Source of the DNA: Haemophilus parainfluenzae
GTDB lineage: Bacteria > Pseudomonadota > Gammaproteobacteria > Enterobacterales > Pasteurellaceae
Direction of reading: 5' to 3'
Length of the DNA stretch: 64,000 bases
NCBI RefSeq assembly: GCF_014931415.1
Contig: NZ_CP063121.1
Coordinates: 372,001 to 436,000 of the forward strand
Shown here: in pieces, positions 31,010 to 43,931 of the stretch
How the letters are laid out: each line of letters begins with the position of its first letter
Position numbering within the stretch: position 1 is the stretch's first letter
Made by a program: the position numbers and the translations under genes
Notes under the pieces: model-generated
The model's database searches: none
Seen by the model: the letters and a program-made list of their open reading frames with translations, nothing else
Told to the model about the DNA's origin: nothing

Positions 31010-31137
31010 TATGCACTCCTATTATTTTAACTAATTTGGTATTCTGATCTTGAAAAGCCCGTTTTCAGGATACTCAAACAGAATACCAAGGACATAAATG
31101 AGTTGAGTAGTATAACTACTCAACCGGTTCTTTGCAA
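31010..31137 (-). promoter_or_regulatory. Alpha-operon promoter and leader
   Basis: Minus strand: TTGCAA (31137-31132), 17 bp, TATACT (31114-31109) gives a promoter with a start near 31102. A perfect 10-bp palindrome (31102-31111 with 31115-31124) overlaps it. The leader then holds a long-range stem, arms at 31038-31046 and 31079-31087 (GGTATTCTG with CAGAATACC). In E. coli the equivalent leader is the S4 repressor target; that role here is inference. Confidence 0.55.
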
Positions 31138-31150
31138 GAAGAAATGTTAA

Positions 31151-31264
31151 TTAACCTTGACGTTGTTTATGTTTAGGGTCGCTGCATAATACGCGAACAA
31201 CACCTTCACGTTTAACAATTTTACAGTTACGACACATCTTCTTAACGGAAGCACGAACTTTCAT
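31151..31264 (-). CDS. rpmJ: 50S ribosomal protein L36
   Basis: A 37-residue protein. The translation starts [20 protein letters not shown] and ends DPKHKQRQG, with Cys11, Cys14, Cys27 and His32 forming the zinc site of the C+ form of L36. It lies 28 bp after secY, the usual position at the end of the spc operon. Confidence 0.97.
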
Positions 31265-31292
31265 TGCTTATCCTTTTTACTTAAATGAACAA

Positions 31293-32618
31293 TTACTGTC
31301 CAAAACCTTTAAGGTTTGCTTTTTTTAACGCAGATTCATATTGAGACGACATTAAGTGACTCTGAACTTGCACGATAAAATCCATAATTACAACAACAAC
31401 GATTAATAAGGAAGTACCACCGAAGTAGAATTTAACATCCCATGCTGATGTCATAATGTAAGGGACTAAACATACGAACGTTACATAAAGACCGCCAATT
31501 AATGTTAAGCGAGTCATTACTTTATCAATATAACGTGATGTTTGTTCACCTGGTCTAATTCCTGGGATAAATGCACCAGATTTTTTTAGATTATCTGCTG
31601 TATCACGTGGATTATATTGCATTGCAGTATAGAAGAAACTGAAGAAAATAATCGCTACCGCATAAACAAGAAGATATAAAGGCTGTCCAGGATTCAACAA
31701 CATTGATAAGTCATTTAACCACTCAAACTTATCATTCTGACCAAACCATTGTGTCAATGTAGCTGGGAATAAAATAATGCTTGAAGCAAAAATTGCTGGC
31801 ATTACGTTTGCCATATTAACTTTTAATGGTAAGTGAGTTGAATGACCACCTAAAATTTGACGTCCTTGTTGACGCTTAGCATATTCAACACGAATTCTAC
31901 GTTGTCCACGTTCTACGAAGACAACAAAATAAGTTACTGCAAAAACAATAGCAGCGATTAGTAGAAGAACTAAAGGATGCATTTGTCCTTGACGAGCTTG
32001 CTCAACTGTTTCGATGATTGCATGCGGCAATCCTGCAACAATACCACCAAAAACAAGAATTGAGATACCGTTACCAATACCTCTTTCAGTAATTTGCTCA
32101 CCTAACCACATTAAGAACATGGTTCCGGTTACAAGACTCACTACTGCAGTGAAGTAAAAAGTAAAACCGATATTTGGCACTAACTGTGGCAACATATTCG
32201 GTAAACCGGTAGAAATTGCGATAGCTTGGATAGTAGCAAAAACCACCGTTGCATAACGAGTATACTTGGTGATTTTTCTTTGTCCTGCTGCGCCTTCTTT
32301 TTTCAATTCTGCTAAGGCAGGTGAAACCGTAGCAAGCAACTGCATTACGATAGATGCCGAGATATATGGCATGATACCTAATGCTAAAATTGATGCTCGG
32401 CTCAATGCACCACCAGAGAACATGTTTAACATATCAATGATGGTGCCTTTTTGTTGTTCAACTAATTGAGCTAGCACGGCGGCATCAATACCAGGAAGCG
32501 GAATAAAAGAACCAATACGATAAACGATAAGTGCACCTAATACAAAAAGCAATCTGCTTTTTAGTTCACCAGTACCACTATTAGTACTTCTGCTTTGATA
32601 ACCTGGTTGTTTAGCCAT
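31293..32618 (-). CDS. secY: Protein translocase channel subunit SecY
   Basis: Pore-forming subunit of the SecYEG translocon. The 441-residue protein has ten hydrophobic helices, the plug region and the family motif [20 protein letters not shown]. It ends the main part of the spc operon after rplO (7 bp gap). Confidence 0.99.
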   Translation of the reverse strand: MAKQPGYQSRSTNSGTGELKSRLLFVLGALIVYRIGSFIPLPGIDAAVLAQLVEQQKGTIIDMLNMFSGGALSRASILALGIMPYISASIVMQLLATVSPALAELKKEGAAGQRKITKYTRYATVVFATIQAIAISTGLPNMLPQLVPNIGFTFYFTAVVSLVTGTMFLMWLGEQITERGIGNGISILVFGGIVAGLPHAIIETVEQARQGQMHPLVLLLIAAIVFAVTYFVVFVERGQRRIRVEYAKRQQGRQILGGHSTHLPLKVNMANVMPAIFASSIILFPATLTQWFGQNDKFEWLNDLSMLLNPGQPLYLLVYAVAIIFFSFFYTAMQYNPRDTADNLKKSGAFIPGIRPGEQTSRYIDKVMTRLTLIGGLYVTFVCLVPYIMTSAWDVKFYFGGTSLLIVVVVIMDFIVQVQSHLMSSQYESALKKANLKGFGQ

Positions 32619-32625
32619 TTGCTAA

Positions 32626-33060
32626 TTATTCCTCAACTGAACCGCCAGCAGCTTCGATTGCTGCTTTTGCACCTTTAGTTACACGTAAACCACGTACAGT
32701 AACTGCAGATTTCACTTCACCAGCTAAGATAACTTTAGCGAATTGAATATCTTTAGTTAAAATGTTTGCAGCTTTTAATGCTTCTAAAGTGACAACATTT
32801 CCTTCAACTTTTGTTAATTCGTTTAAACGAACTTCAGCAGTTACAGCTGATTTCATTGAAGTGAAACCAAATTTTGGTAAACGACGGTATAATGGCATTT
32901 GGCCACCCTCGAAACCACGACGAACACCGCCGCCAGTACGAGATTTTTGACCTTTATGACCACGACCACCAGTTTTTCCTAAACCTGAACCAATACCACG
33001 ACCAAGGCGTTTTGCGCTGTGCTTAGCACCTTCAGCCGGAGATAGAGTATTTAAACGCAT
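32626..33060 (-). CDS. rplO: 50S ribosomal protein L15
   Basis: A 144-residue late-assembly large-subunit protein with the Gly/Arg-rich N-terminal extension ([20 protein letters not shown]) and the FGFTSMK core. Three bases separate it from rpmD. Confidence 0.98.
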   Translation of the reverse strand: MRLNTLSPAEGAKHSAKRLGRGIGSGLGKTGGRGHKGQKSRTGGGVRRGFEGGQMPLYRRLPKFGFTSMKSAVTAEVRLNELTKVEGNVVTLEALKAANILTKDIQFAKVILAGEVKSAVTVRGLRVTKGAKAAIEAAGGSVEE

Positions 33061-33063
33061 CTC

Positions 33064-33243
33064 TTACTCCTCCACTTTAACCATGTATGAAACTTGGTTA
33101 ATCATACCACGTACTGCCGGAGTATCGATTAACTCAACAGTATGGTGCATATGGCGAAGACCAAGACCACGCAAGGTAGCTTTGTGCTTCGGTAAACGAG
33201 CAATTGAGCTACGAACTTGAGTTACTTTAATAGTTTTAGCCAT
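33064..33243 (-). CDS. rpmD: 50S ribosomal protein L30
   Basis: A 59-residue protein; start at 33243 gives [20 protein letters not shown], the standard L30 opening (an in-frame TTG two codons upstream is not used in the family). The [17 protein letters not shown] core is diagnostic. Confidence 0.97.
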
Positions 33244-33249
33244 TATCAA

Positions 33250-33756
<507 letters not shown>

Positions 33757-33764
33757 TTACCTCA

Positions 33765-34118
33765 TTAGAACTGTAGACCAGCTTCACGTGCAGCGTCCGC
33801 TAAAGTTTGGACACGACCATGATATTTAAAACCGGAACGGTCAAAAGCAACGTCTTTAACGCCTTTTGCTAATGCGCGCTCAGCAACAAGTTTACCTACT
33901 ACTGCTGCGGCATCTTTATTACCGGTATATTTAACTTGCTCACGAATTGCTTTTTCAACAGTTGAAGCAGCGGCAAGCACTTCTGAACCGTTTGGTGCAA
34001 TAACTTGTGCGTAGATATGACGCGGAGTACGGTGAATAACTAGACGAGTTACACCTTGCTCTCTCATCATATGACGTGCACGAGCTGCACGACGGATACG
34101 AGCTGATTTCTTATCCAT
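33765..34118 (-). CDS. rplR: 50S ribosomal protein L18
   Basis: 5S rRNA-binding protein. The 117-residue sequence begins [20 protein letters not shown] and contains [20 protein letters not shown] and [20 protein letters not shown]. Confidence 0.98.
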   Translation of the reverse strand: MDKKSARIRRAARARHMMREQGVTRLVIHRTPRHIYAQVIAPNGSEVLAAASTVEKAIREQVKYTGNKDAAAVVGKLVAERALAKGVKDVAFDRSGFKYHGRVQTLADAAREAGLQF

Positions 34119-34131
34119 AGTGTTACCTTAA

Positions 34132-34665
34132 TTATTTCTTCTTAGCCTCTTTCATACGTACTACTTCATCAGAGTAACGTACACCTTTACCTTTATAAGG
34201 TTCAGGACGGCGATAAGCACGAATATCTGCTGCAACTTGACCAATTAACTGCTTGTCAGCACCTTTTAAAACGATTTCCGTTTGTGAAGGGCATTCAGCA
34301 GTAATACCTGCTGGTAAAGTGTGCTCCACAGGGTGAGAGAAACCTAAGCTTAATGCAACTACGTTGCCTTTAACTTGAGCCCTGTAACCAACACCCACTA
34401 GTTGTAATTTCTTAGTGAAGCCTTCAGTAACACCGATAACCATTGCATTAACTAATGCACGAGCTGTACCCGATTGAGCATTCGCTTCAACAAAACCTTC
34501 ACGTGGAGTGAAAGTAAAGTGACCATTATCTTGTTTAACTTCAACTGAGTGATGAATTGTGCGAGATAACTCGCCATTTTTTCCTTTTACTGTTAATAGC
34601 TGACCGTCGAGTTTAACTTCAACGCCGGCAGGAATATTAACAGGTGCCTTTGCAACACGAGACAT
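34132..34665 (-). CDS. rplF: 50S ribosomal protein L6
   Basis: Large-subunit protein near the GTPase centre. The 177-residue product has two homologous domains and the C-terminal signature [20 protein letters not shown]. Confidence 0.98.
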   Translation of the reverse strand: MSRVAKAPVNIPAGVEVKLDGQLLTVKGKNGELSRTIHHSVEVKQDNGHFTFTPREGFVEANAQSGTARALVNAMVIGVTEGFTKKLQLVGVGYRAQVKGNVVALSLGFSHPVEHTLPAGITAECPSQTEIVLKGADKQLIGQVAADIRAYRRPEPYKGKGVRYSDEVVRMKEAKKK

Positions 34666-34680
34666 TTTCCTACCCCTCTA

Positions 34681-35073
34681 TTAAGCTACGTAACAGATGA
34701 TCTCACCGCCTAAGCCCGCTTGACGAGCTGCACGGTCAGTCATAACACCTTTAGATGTAGAAATTACAGCAACACCTAAACCACCCATAACTTTTGGTAA
34801 TTCGTCTTTACGTTTGTAAATACGAAGACCAGGACGGCTTACACGTTGGATGCTTTCTACAACCGGTTTGCCTTGGAAATATTTTAAAGTAATTTCCAAT
34901 TCAGGTTTTGCACCTTCTAAAACTTTAACGCTTTCGATATAACCTTCAGCAGCTAATACGTTGGCAATTGCCACTTTTAGCTTGGAAGAAGGCATATTGA
35001 TTGCAACTTTGTTCGCAGCTTGACCGTTACGAATACGGGTCAACATATCTGCGATTGGATCTTGCATACTCAT
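34681..35073 (-). CDS. rpsH: 30S ribosomal protein S8
   Basis: 16S rRNA-binding assembly protein and, in E. coli, translational repressor of the spc operon (target near rplE). The 130-residue sequence has [20 protein letters not shown] and a C-terminal GGEIICYVA. Confidence 0.98.
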   Translation of the reverse strand: MSMQDPIADMLTRIRNGQAANKVAINMPSSKLKVAIANVLAAEGYIESVKVLEGAKPELEITLKYFQGKPVVESIQRVSRPGLRIYKRKDELPKVMGGLGVAVISTSKGVMTDRAARQAGLGGEIICYVA

Positions 35074-35109
35074 TGTACTTTTTCTCCGATTCCAAAATAA
35101 AGTGGTATA

Positions 35110-36295
<1,186 letters not shown>

Positions 36296-36308
36296 TTCTC
36301 ACTTCTCC

Positions 36309-36683
<375 letters not shown>

Positions 36684-36724
36684 TTATGCTCCGTTAAGTT
36701 AATAATACACCCTTGCGGGACGAA

Positions 36725-36760
36725 CCTATCCATGCCTTATAAAGATATATGGCGGATAGG
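36725..36760 (-). promoter_or_regulatory. 5'-end hairpin in the spc operon leader
   Basis: CCTATCC and GGATAGG (7 bp), plus an inner GCC/GGC pair with a two-base bulge and a 14-base loop. The predicted transcript start falls at the outer base, so the mRNA would begin with this stem. It could protect the 5' end or be a feedback target. Confidence 0.55.
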
Positions 36761-36795
36761 TGGCGGAGTTTACCAAAAGAAGAATATAAAAGCAA
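36760..36795 (-). promoter_or_regulatory. spc operon promoter
   Basis: Minus strand TTGCTT (36795-36790), exactly 17 bp, then TAAACT (36772-36767), preceded by TGG (weak extended -10). About 80 bp of leader separates it from rplN. It lets the spc genes be transcribed despite the terminator just upstream. Confidence 0.62.
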
Positions 36796-36883
36796 CGATA
36801 ATTTTTCTTTATCCCTTTTTCTGCTATTCCCAAAATGAGGCAGACATTTACCGCGTTTTTGAATAAAAAAATATAGGTAAGAT

Positions 36884-36917
36884 ATTATAAAAAAACCTCT
36901 AACGATTTTGTTAGAGG
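36884..36917 (-). terminator. Intrinsic terminator of the inserted genes
   Basis: On the minus strand CCTCTAAC, 6-base loop, GTTAGAGG, then TTTTTTT. It separates the inserted genes from the spc promoter. Confidence 0.78.
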
Positions 36918-36947
36918 GGGTTGATTTAGTGGTAGATTAATACTTTT

Positions 36948-37110
36948 TTACGCACCTTTCTGGAGAATCAGATCATATGATATATTTAATAAATTCAGTA
37001 AATCAATACTAAAAACTTTATCAAGTCCTATCAAAATCGCTGCTAGCCAAGCCCCCCCCTAATATAAGTACAGCAATCCCTTCCGCGTCCGAAATAAAAC
37101 CGCCTTTCAT
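36948..37110 (-). pseudogene. Frameshifted small membrane-peptide gene with a G8 tract (possibly phase-variable)
   Basis: An ATG at 37110, 27 bp after the upstream gene, opens MKGGFISDAEGIAVLILGG and then meets eight consecutive G. As read, the frame stops at 37023-37021 after 29 codons. With seven G it would continue for a 53-residue peptide (AWLAAILIGLDKVFSIDLLN and on) ending at 36948. Residues about 11-28 form a convincing membrane helix only in that frame. It is either an off state of a slippage switch, a fixed frameshift or a sequencing error. Confidence 0.6.
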
Positions 37111-37137
37111 AAAACATCCACCATCAATACATTAAAA

Positions 37138-37725
37138 TCACTTCACTTTCTTAGGAAAAATTTCTTTTCCTAACAGCCACAAATACGTATCCAAGTCTTT
37201 TAAAGAGAAATTATCTAAACCAAAGGTTTTATTGAAATCAAGCAACACCTCATTAAACCGTTGATAGTTTTTAAGTTCTTTATGTTTAAACGTCGAAAAA
37301 GGATAGGCTTTATTTAACGCCACTAATATTTTATCGACGTAGCTGTCATAAATAGGAAAAAATTTTGGATTGTGATGGCTACAATATTTGGTAGCGAAAG
37401 AATAGAAATCTCTTTTCTTACCATCACTCATGGTCACTTCTTTAATTTCATCCACCAAAGAAATATCGCCTTGTTTTAAGCGGTTATCTAAATTTGGAAT
37501 CGTCAAAATATGCTTAGCTACAGCATAAGTATTAAAAATATTAGTGCTATAAAAATCATTTAATGTTGATGATTTAAGCAAAACATCATTAATATCCGTG
37601 TTATGTGGAAGTAAATTAAATAACTTCTCTAATGCTTTTTCTTGTAATACATAATTTTCTAGCGTTTCACGCTTTGCCAGATAATGCTTAAGTTGTTTAG
37701 CACTAGGTTTTTCTAAATTAATCAT
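37138..37725 (-). CDS. Unknown 195-residue protein in the S10/spc junction
   Basis: A largely helical, basic cytoplasmic protein. The best-conserved-looking stretch is DFYSFATKYCSHHNPKFFPI followed by YDSYVDKIL, a 'SK-HP-PIYDS' pattern reminiscent of DUF6308-like or HhH-type DNA-glycosylase-like proteins; the resemblance is weak and from memory. No signal peptide or membrane segment. Its ATG overlaps the stop of the zinc-ribbon gene by one base, so the two are translationally coupled. Function unknown. Confidence 0.72.
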   Translation of the reverse strand: MINLEKPSAKQLKHYLAKRETLENYVLQEKALEKLFNLLPHNTDINDVLLKSSTLNDFYSTNIFNTYAVAKHILTIPNLDNRLKQGDISLVDEIKEVTMSDGKKRDFYSFATKYCSHHNPKFFPIYDSYVDKILVALNKAYPFSTFKHKELKNYQRFNEVLLDFNKTFGLDNFSLKDLDTYLWLLGKEIFPKKVK

Positions 37726-38273
37726 TAGTCTAACTCTCTGGTTACTGTCGCCACGCTAGTAAAATCACAGTTCTTACAAGCGTAGGTTTCGTCTTCTATC
37801 ACTTTCATCACTTTGATAAAACGGGTTTTACTTTTGCCTGATGAAGTGGTTTCTGTGACCTCTTTATTTGCAGGGTAACGTTCGACTACTTTGACATCCT
37901 TAAGATAAACAGAATCTCTCTTATCACATTTTGGACATCTATATCCCTCATCTGCAATCTCTTTCACGTTATAATTGAAAGCCCTAACCTTAGAGGTTCG
38001 ATAATCGCACTGTGTACATCCTGTTACGCTTTCGAAATCTTTTTTCCAACTCTCCATTCTACGCCCGTCTTCATTGATAATGCCATTAAAGACATATGGC
38101 CCGATAGTATCTTCATCATCTAACCTTTTTATCGCGTTATCTGCGCCACATTTAGGACATCTTACGGCTGCGGCCTTTTTTTCCGCCTTTTCTTTTTTCT
38201 CAATAAAATATCCTATGATCGCCAGCAGAACTAAGACACCAGCACCGACGCCGATCCATTCAAGCCATCCCAT
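37725..38273 (-). CDS. Membrane-anchored zinc-ribbon protein
   Basis: A 182-residue protein with one N-terminal membrane helix (about 4-24) followed by a Lys/Glu/Ala-rich linker and a cytoplasmic-type region with four CxxC knuckles (Cys39/42, 86/89, 113/116, 166/169), enough for two zinc ribbons. Between the last pairs is a Ser/Thr/Lys-rich stretch. GGAGGT lies 8 bases before the ATG. No named family is recognised. First gene of the set inserted between rpsQ and rplN, with its own promoter within an inverted repeat. Confidence 0.78.
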   Translation of the reverse strand: MGWLEWIGVGAGVLVLLAIIGYFIEKKEKAEKKAAAVRCPKCGADNAIKRLDDEDTIGPYVFNGIINEDGRRMESWKKDFESVTGCTQCDYRTSKVRAFNYNVKEIADEGYRCPKCDKRDSVYLKDVKVVERYPANKEVTETTSSGKSKTRFIKVMKVIEDETYACKNCDFTSVATVTRELD

Positions 38274-38328
38274 AAATTAAAACCTCCAAAAATTAAATAA
38301 ATAGATTGAATACAAGCTAACACTTTGT

Positions 38329-38369
38329 TTGATAATTTGTTTTAGTTGTTATGTCAATAACAACTAAAA
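38329..38369 (-). promoter_or_regulatory. Promoter embedded in a perfect 13-bp inverted repeat (candidate operator)
   Basis: Arms TTTTAGTTGTTAT (38340-38352) and ATAACAACTAAAA (38357-38369) are exact complements with a 4-base spacer. On the minus strand TTGACA (38357-38352) lies on the spacer and, 17 bp on, TATCAA (38334-38329) can act as -10. A regulator bound here would block the -35. Confidence 0.55.
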
Positions 38370-38616
38370 GAAGTATACTTGTTTGCTAACTAACTATTTT
38401 TAAATGGAAAACTTGAAAATATTTCTATGAATATAGGACTGTTTTGCAACTACATTGCAATGCCTCGCTCTGGGCTATGCCCATCTCCCCCGTAAACAGA
38501 GAGAGAAAAAAGAAAGAATCGAGAGTAAAGAAGCTTTCCAAAATCCGCTTTCGACTGGAACGAATAGGAAGGAAGTGCGGTAATTTTTAAATAAGTTTTT
38601 CGTTATGCAAAAACAA
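38370..38616. other. Non-coding stretch upstream of the inserted genes
   Basis: I see no gene here. It has a 10-bp palindrome AAGTATACTT (38371-38380), a small GGGC/GCCC hairpin near 38475, purine-rich sequence near 38500 and one uptake-signal core (AAGTGCGGT at 38573-38581). This is the only complete uptake core I spotted between the alpha-operon end and the S10 promoter. Confidence 0.5.
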
Positions 38617-38646
38617 AAAAGCCAACGGCATTCACCATTGGCTTTT
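38617..38646 (-). terminator. Terminator of the S10 operon
   Basis: AAAAGCCAA and TTGGCTTTT arms, 12-base loop, followed on the minus strand by TTGTTTTTG. It lies 18 bp after rpsQ and ends the S10 operon before the inserted genes. Confidence 0.75.
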
Positions 38647-38663
38647 ATTTTTTAACTTGTTAA

Positions 38664-38921
38664 TTAAGCAATAACTGCTTTCTCAACAACACGAACTAAA
38701 GTCCAAGATTTGGTTTTAGAGAGAGGACGACATTCGCGAATCTCTACTACATCACCTAATTTGGCTTCGTTGTTCTCATCGTGTACGTGTAATTTAGTTG
38801 TACGACGGATAAATTTACCGTATAACGGGTGTTTTACCTTACGTTCAATAGCAACAACGAAAGATTTTTCCATTTTGTCGCTAACAACTTTACCTTGTAC
38901 GCTACGAATTTTATCAGTCAT
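38664..38921 (-). CDS. rpsQ: 30S ribosomal protein S17
   Basis: Primary 16S rRNA-binding protein and last gene of the S10 operon. The 85-residue sequence has [20 protein letters not shown] and [20 protein letters not shown]. It overlaps rpmC by one base. Confidence 0.98.
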   Translation of the reverse strand: MTDKIRSVQGKVVSDKMEKSFVVAIERKVKHPLYGKFIRRTTKLHVHDENNEAKLGDVVEIRECRPLSKTKSWTLVRVVEKAVIA

Positions 38922-39111
38922 TACTCACCCGCCTTCTCAGTTAAAATGGTTTTAACGCGTGCGATATCACGACGCACTTGTTTAGCCTGATGGGTTTGTT
39001 GAAGCTGACCGGTGGCTGTTTGCATACGCAATTTGAATTGTTCACCTAAAAGGTTCACTAATTCATTATTCAGCTCTTCAACACTTTTTGTACGTAAATC
39101 TTGAGCTTTCA

Positions 39112-39112
<1 letters not shown>
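38921..39112 (-). CDS. rpmC: 50S ribosomal protein L29
   Basis: A 63-residue two-helix protein at the exit tunnel. [20 protein letters not shown] is diagnostic. It overlaps both rplP and rpsQ by one base. Confidence 0.98.
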
Positions 39113-39522
<410 letters not shown>

Positions 39523-39535
39523 TTAGCGTTTCTCC

Positions 39536-40243
39536 TTACTTACGACCTTTGCCACGCGGAGCCTTTTTAGGCTTGTCGGCAGGTTGTTGTTCTGATTGCG
39601 CAACTGCAGCCATTCCACCCAAAATTTCACCTTTGAAGATCCATACTTTAACGCCGATTACGCCGTATGTAGTATGAGCTTCTGCAGTGTTATAATCGAT
39701 GTCCGCACGAAGAGTATGTAGAGGTACACGACCTTCACGATACCATTCAGAACGTGCGATTTCTGCACCACCTAAACGACCGCTAACTTCAACTTTGATA
39801 CCTTTAGCACCTAAACGCATTGCGCTTTGTACCGCACGTTTCATAGCACGACGGAACATTACACGACGTTCTAATTGAGAAGCGATGCTGTCTGCAACTA
39901 ATTTTGCATCTAATTCCGGTTTTTTCACTTCAGCAATGTTGATTTGAGCCGGAACGCCAGCGATTTGAGATACTGCGTTACGTAATTTTTCAACATCTTC
40001 ACCTTTTTTACCGATAACGATACCAGGGCGAGCTGTGTGAATTGTTACACGAATACTTTTCGCTGGACGCTCAATAGTAATACGTGAAACCGAAGCGTTT
40101 GCTAATTCTTTAGTTAAGAATTTGCGTACTTTGAAGTCACCGTCAAGATTGTCGGCGAAATCTTGTGTATTCGCGAACCAAGTAGAGTTCCAAGGTTTTA
40201 CAATACCTAGGCGAATACCATTTGGATTTACTTTTTGACCCAT
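39536..40243 (-). CDS. rpsC: 30S ribosomal protein S3
   Basis: mRNA-entry and helicase-site protein. The 235-residue product has the KH domain ([20 protein letters not shown]) and ends with a basic tail ([11 protein letters not shown]). Confidence 0.98.
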   Translation of the reverse strand: MGQKVNPNGIRLGIVKPWNSTWFANTQDFADNLDGDFKVRKFLTKELANASVSRITIERPAKSIRVTIHTARPGIVIGKKGEDVEKLRNAVSQIAGVPAQINIAEVKKPELDAKLVADSIASQLERRVMFRRAMKRAVQSAMRLGAKGIKVEVSGRLGGAEIARSEWYREGRVPLHTLRADIDYNTAEAHTTYGVIGVKVWIFKGEILGGMAAVAQSEQQPADKPKKAPRGKGRK

Positions 40244-40260
40244 TGCTATTCCTCTACTTA

Positions 40261-40593
<333 letters not shown>

Positions 40594-40604
40594 CTATTTA
40601 CCTC

Positions 40605-40883
<279 letters not shown>

Positions 40884-40904
40884 TTATCCTCTTATTAATT
40901 TAAA

Positions 40905-41726
40905 TTATTTGCCACGACGACGTACGATATATTTATCAGTACGTTTGTTGTGACGAGTTTTCTTACCTTTAGTTTGAACGCCCCAAGGAGTTACTGGGTG
41001 TTTACCAAAGTTACGACCTTCACCACCACCGTGTGGGTGATCTACTGGGTTCATTGCTGTACCACGAACTGTAGGGCGAATGCCTCTCCAGCGGTTAGCA
41101 CCAGCTTTACCCAATACGCGAAGCATATGTTCTGAGTTACCAACTTCACCGATTGTAGCAACACATTCAGCTAATACTTTACGCATTTCGCCTGAACGTA
41201 AACGTAAAGTTACGTAGTTGCCTTCACGAGCGATGATTTGTACATAAGCACCAGCAGAACGAGCGATTTGACCGCCTTTACCTGGTTTTAATTCAACGTT
41301 ATGTACTGTTGAACCAACTGGGATATTACGCATTGGTAATGAGTTACCCACTTTAATTGGTGAGTTAACGCCAGATTGGATTTGATCGCCAACTGACAAA
41401 CCTTTAGGTGCTAAGATATAACGGCGTTCACCATCTTTATAAAGCACTAAAGCAATGTTAGCTGAACGGTTTGGATCATATTCTAAACGTTCAACAACCG
41501 CTGGGATATCTAACTTGTTACGTTTGAAATCGATTAAACGGTAATGTTGTTTATGACCACCACCGATGTGGCGAGTGGTAATACGACCATAATTGTTACG
41601 ACCACCAGTTTTAGATTTAGTATCTAGAAGAGGCGCGTAAGGTTTACCCTTGTATAATTCAGGGTTCACGATTTTAACAACGTGACGACGACCAGCGGAG
41701 GTCGGCTTACATTTAACGATAGCCAT
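40905..41726 (-). CDS. rplB: 50S ribosomal protein L2
   Basis: Peptidyl-transferase-centre-associated protein. The 273-residue product includes the conserved [20 protein letters not shown] segment with the functional His near residue 229-231. Confidence 0.98.
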   Translation of the reverse strand: MAIVKCKPTSAGRRHVVKIVNPELYKGKPYAPLLDTKSKTGGRNNYGRITTRHIGGGHKQHYRLIDFKRNKLDIPAVVERLEYDPNRSANIALVLYKDGERRYILAPKGLSVGDQIQSGVNSPIKVGNSLPMRNIPVGSTVHNVELKPGKGGQIARSAGAYVQIIAREGNYVTLRLRSGEMRKVLAECVATIGEVGNSEHMLRVLGKAGANRWRGIRPTVRGTAMNPVDHPHGGGEGRNFGKHPVTPWGVQTKGKKTRHNKRTDKYIVRRRGK

Positions 41727-41743
41727 TCTCTAATTTCCTCCGA

Positions 41744-42043
41744 TTACTCTGCACTGTCCACGAAGTCCAAGTTTTGGCCTTCGGCTAAAGTTACATAAGC
41801 TTTTTTCCAGTCGCTGCGACGACCCATTTTGTTACCACGGCGTTTAGTTTTACCTTTAACAACCACAGTACGAACTGAGTCAACTTTTACTTCAAATAAT
41901 TGAGCAACAGCAGCAGCAATTTCAGCTTTGTTCGCATCTAAAGCAACTTTAAGTACAACAGTGTTAGATTTTTCAGCATTGTTAGTTGCTTTTTCAGAGA
42001 TGTGCGGTGCACGTAGCACGCTTAGCAAACGTTCTTGACTCAT
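41744..42043 (-). CDS. rplW: 50S ribosomal protein L23
   Basis: Exit-tunnel docking site for signal recognition particle and trigger factor. The 99-residue protein has [20 protein letters not shown] and [20 protein letters not shown]. It overlaps rplD by four bases. Confidence 0.98.
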   Translation of the reverse strand: MSQERLLSVLRAPHISEKATNNAEKSNTVVLKVALDANKAEIAAAVAQLFEVKVDSVRTVVVKGKTKRRGNKMGRRSDWKKAYVTLAEGQNLDFVDSAE

Positions 42044-42642
42044 GCTAGGATCTCCTCAATTTGTTTCACAGCGTCAACAGTAACAATCACTTTATCGAAA
42101 GCGATTAAGCTAACTGGATCGATACCTTGAACATCACGTACATCAACTTTATATAAGTTACGTGCCGCTAAGAATAGATTTTCATCTAAACTTGCTGTGA
42201 TAATTAACGCATCTTCAACTGCTAAATCTTTTAATTTTTGTACTAATACTTTAGTTTTTGGTGCATCTAATTCGAATTTTTCAACAACAACCAAACGGTC
42301 TTGACGAACTAATTCAGAAAGAATGCTTTTGATAGCACCACGGTACATTTTCTTGTTCACTTTTTGGCTGTGATCTTGTGGTTTAGCCGCGAAGGTTGTA
42401 CCACCAGAACGCCAGATTGGTGATTTGATATCACCAGAACGAGCACGACCTGTACCTTTTTGACGCCAAGGTTTTTTACCTGAACCAGACACTTCAGCAC
42501 GAGTTTTTTGCGCACGAGTACCTTGACGAGCACCTGCTGCATAAGCAACAACAACTTGGTGAATCAAAGCTTCGTTAAACTCACGTCCGAAGGTAGTTTC
42601 AGAAACAGTTAGTGCGTTTGCACCTACAACTTGTAATTCCAT
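42040..42642 (-). CDS. rplD: 50S ribosomal protein L4
   Basis: Large-subunit protein and, in E. coli and Haemophilus relatives, feedback regulator of its own S10 operon through the leader. The 200-residue sequence has the tunnel loop [20 protein letters not shown]. Confidence 0.98.
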   Translation of the reverse strand: MELQVVGANALTVSETTFGREFNEALIHQVVVAYAAGARQGTRAQKTRAEVSGSGKKPWRQKGTGRARSGDIKSPIWRSGGTTFAAKPQDHSQKVNKKMYRGAIKSILSELVRQDRLVVVEKFELDAPKTKVLVQKLKDLAVEDALIITASLDENLFLAARNLYKVDVRDVQGIDPVSLIAFDKVIVTVDAVKQIEEILA

Positions 42643-42657
42643 CTCTATCTCCTAGAC

Positions 42658-43284
42658 TTATGCTTTAACTGCCGGCTTAACGATAACATCGCCATTGATA
42701 GCACCAGGTACAGAACCTTTTACTAATAGCAATTTACGCTCAGCATCTACACGAACAACTTCAAGTGATTGAACGGTTACACGCTCAGCACCTAAATGTC
42801 CTGCCATTTTTTTACCTTTAAACACACGACCTGGAGTTTGGTTTTGACCAATAGAACCAAGTACACGATGTGATAAAGAGTTACCATGTGTAGCATCTTG
42901 AGTACGGAAGTTCCAACGTTTAACACCACCTTGGAAACCTTTACCTTTAGAAGTACCAGTAACATCTACTTTTTTAACATCTGCAAAGATGTCAACATTG
43001 ATTTCTTGACCTAAAGTGAATTCTTCACCTTCAGTACGAAATTCCCATAAACCGCGACCAGCTTCAACACCTGCTTTCACGAAATGGCCTGCTTCAGGTT
43101 TAGTTACACGATTCGCTTTTTTAGAACCAGTAGTAACTTGAACTGCAGTATAGCCATCGTTTTCAAGAGTTTTAACTTGAGTTACGCGGTTGGCTTCGAT
43201 TTCGATAACGGTAACTGGTACAGAAACACCGTCTTCATTGAAGATACGGGTCATACCAACTTTACGACCGACTAAACCAATCAT
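42658..43284 (-). CDS. rplC: 50S ribosomal protein L3
   Basis: Assembly-initiating protein reaching the peptidyl-transferase centre. The 208-residue sequence has [20 protein letters not shown] and [20 protein letters not shown], with the Gln that is the usual methylation site of L3. Confidence 0.98.
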   Translation of the reverse strand: MIGLVGRKVGMTRIFNEDGVSVPVTVIEIEANRVTQVKTLENDGYTAVQVTTGSKKANRVTKPEAGHFVKAGVEAGRGLWEFRTEGEEFTLGQEINVDIFADVKKVDVTGTSKGKGFQGGVKRWNFRTQDATHGNSLSHRVLGSIGQNQTPGRVFKGKKMAGHLGAERVTVQSLEVVRVDAERKLLLVKGSVPGAINGDVIVKPAVKA

Positions 43285-43300
43285 TGTAATAACCTCTTAA

Positions 43301-43799
<499 letters not shown>

Positions 43800-43800
<1 letters not shown>

Positions 43801-43835
43801 CCGTGGATATTACACAAAAACACCTAATTATGCAA
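43800..43835 (-). promoter_or_regulatory. S10 operon promoter
   Basis: Minus strand TTGCAT (43835-43830), 17 bp, TAATAT (43812-43807); start predicted near 43800, directly before the first leader hairpin. Confidence 0.65.
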
Positions 43836-43866
43836 GCTTTTTGTTCAATTAATTTCCACAAATAAA

Positions 43867-43920
43867 AAAGTGCGGTCATTTTCTCGAGTATTTTCACCTG
43901 AAAAAATGACTGCACTTTAT
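43867..43920. terminator. Long hairpin between the S10 promoter and ftsX
   Basis: AAAGTGCGGTCATTTT and AAAATGACTGCACTTT arms with one mismatch and a 19-base loop. It carries one intact and one mutated uptake core. No minus-strand gene except the S10 promoter lies directly upstream, so it may insulate the ftsYEX end. Confidence 0.5.
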
Positions 43921-43931
43921 ATAAATGAAAT

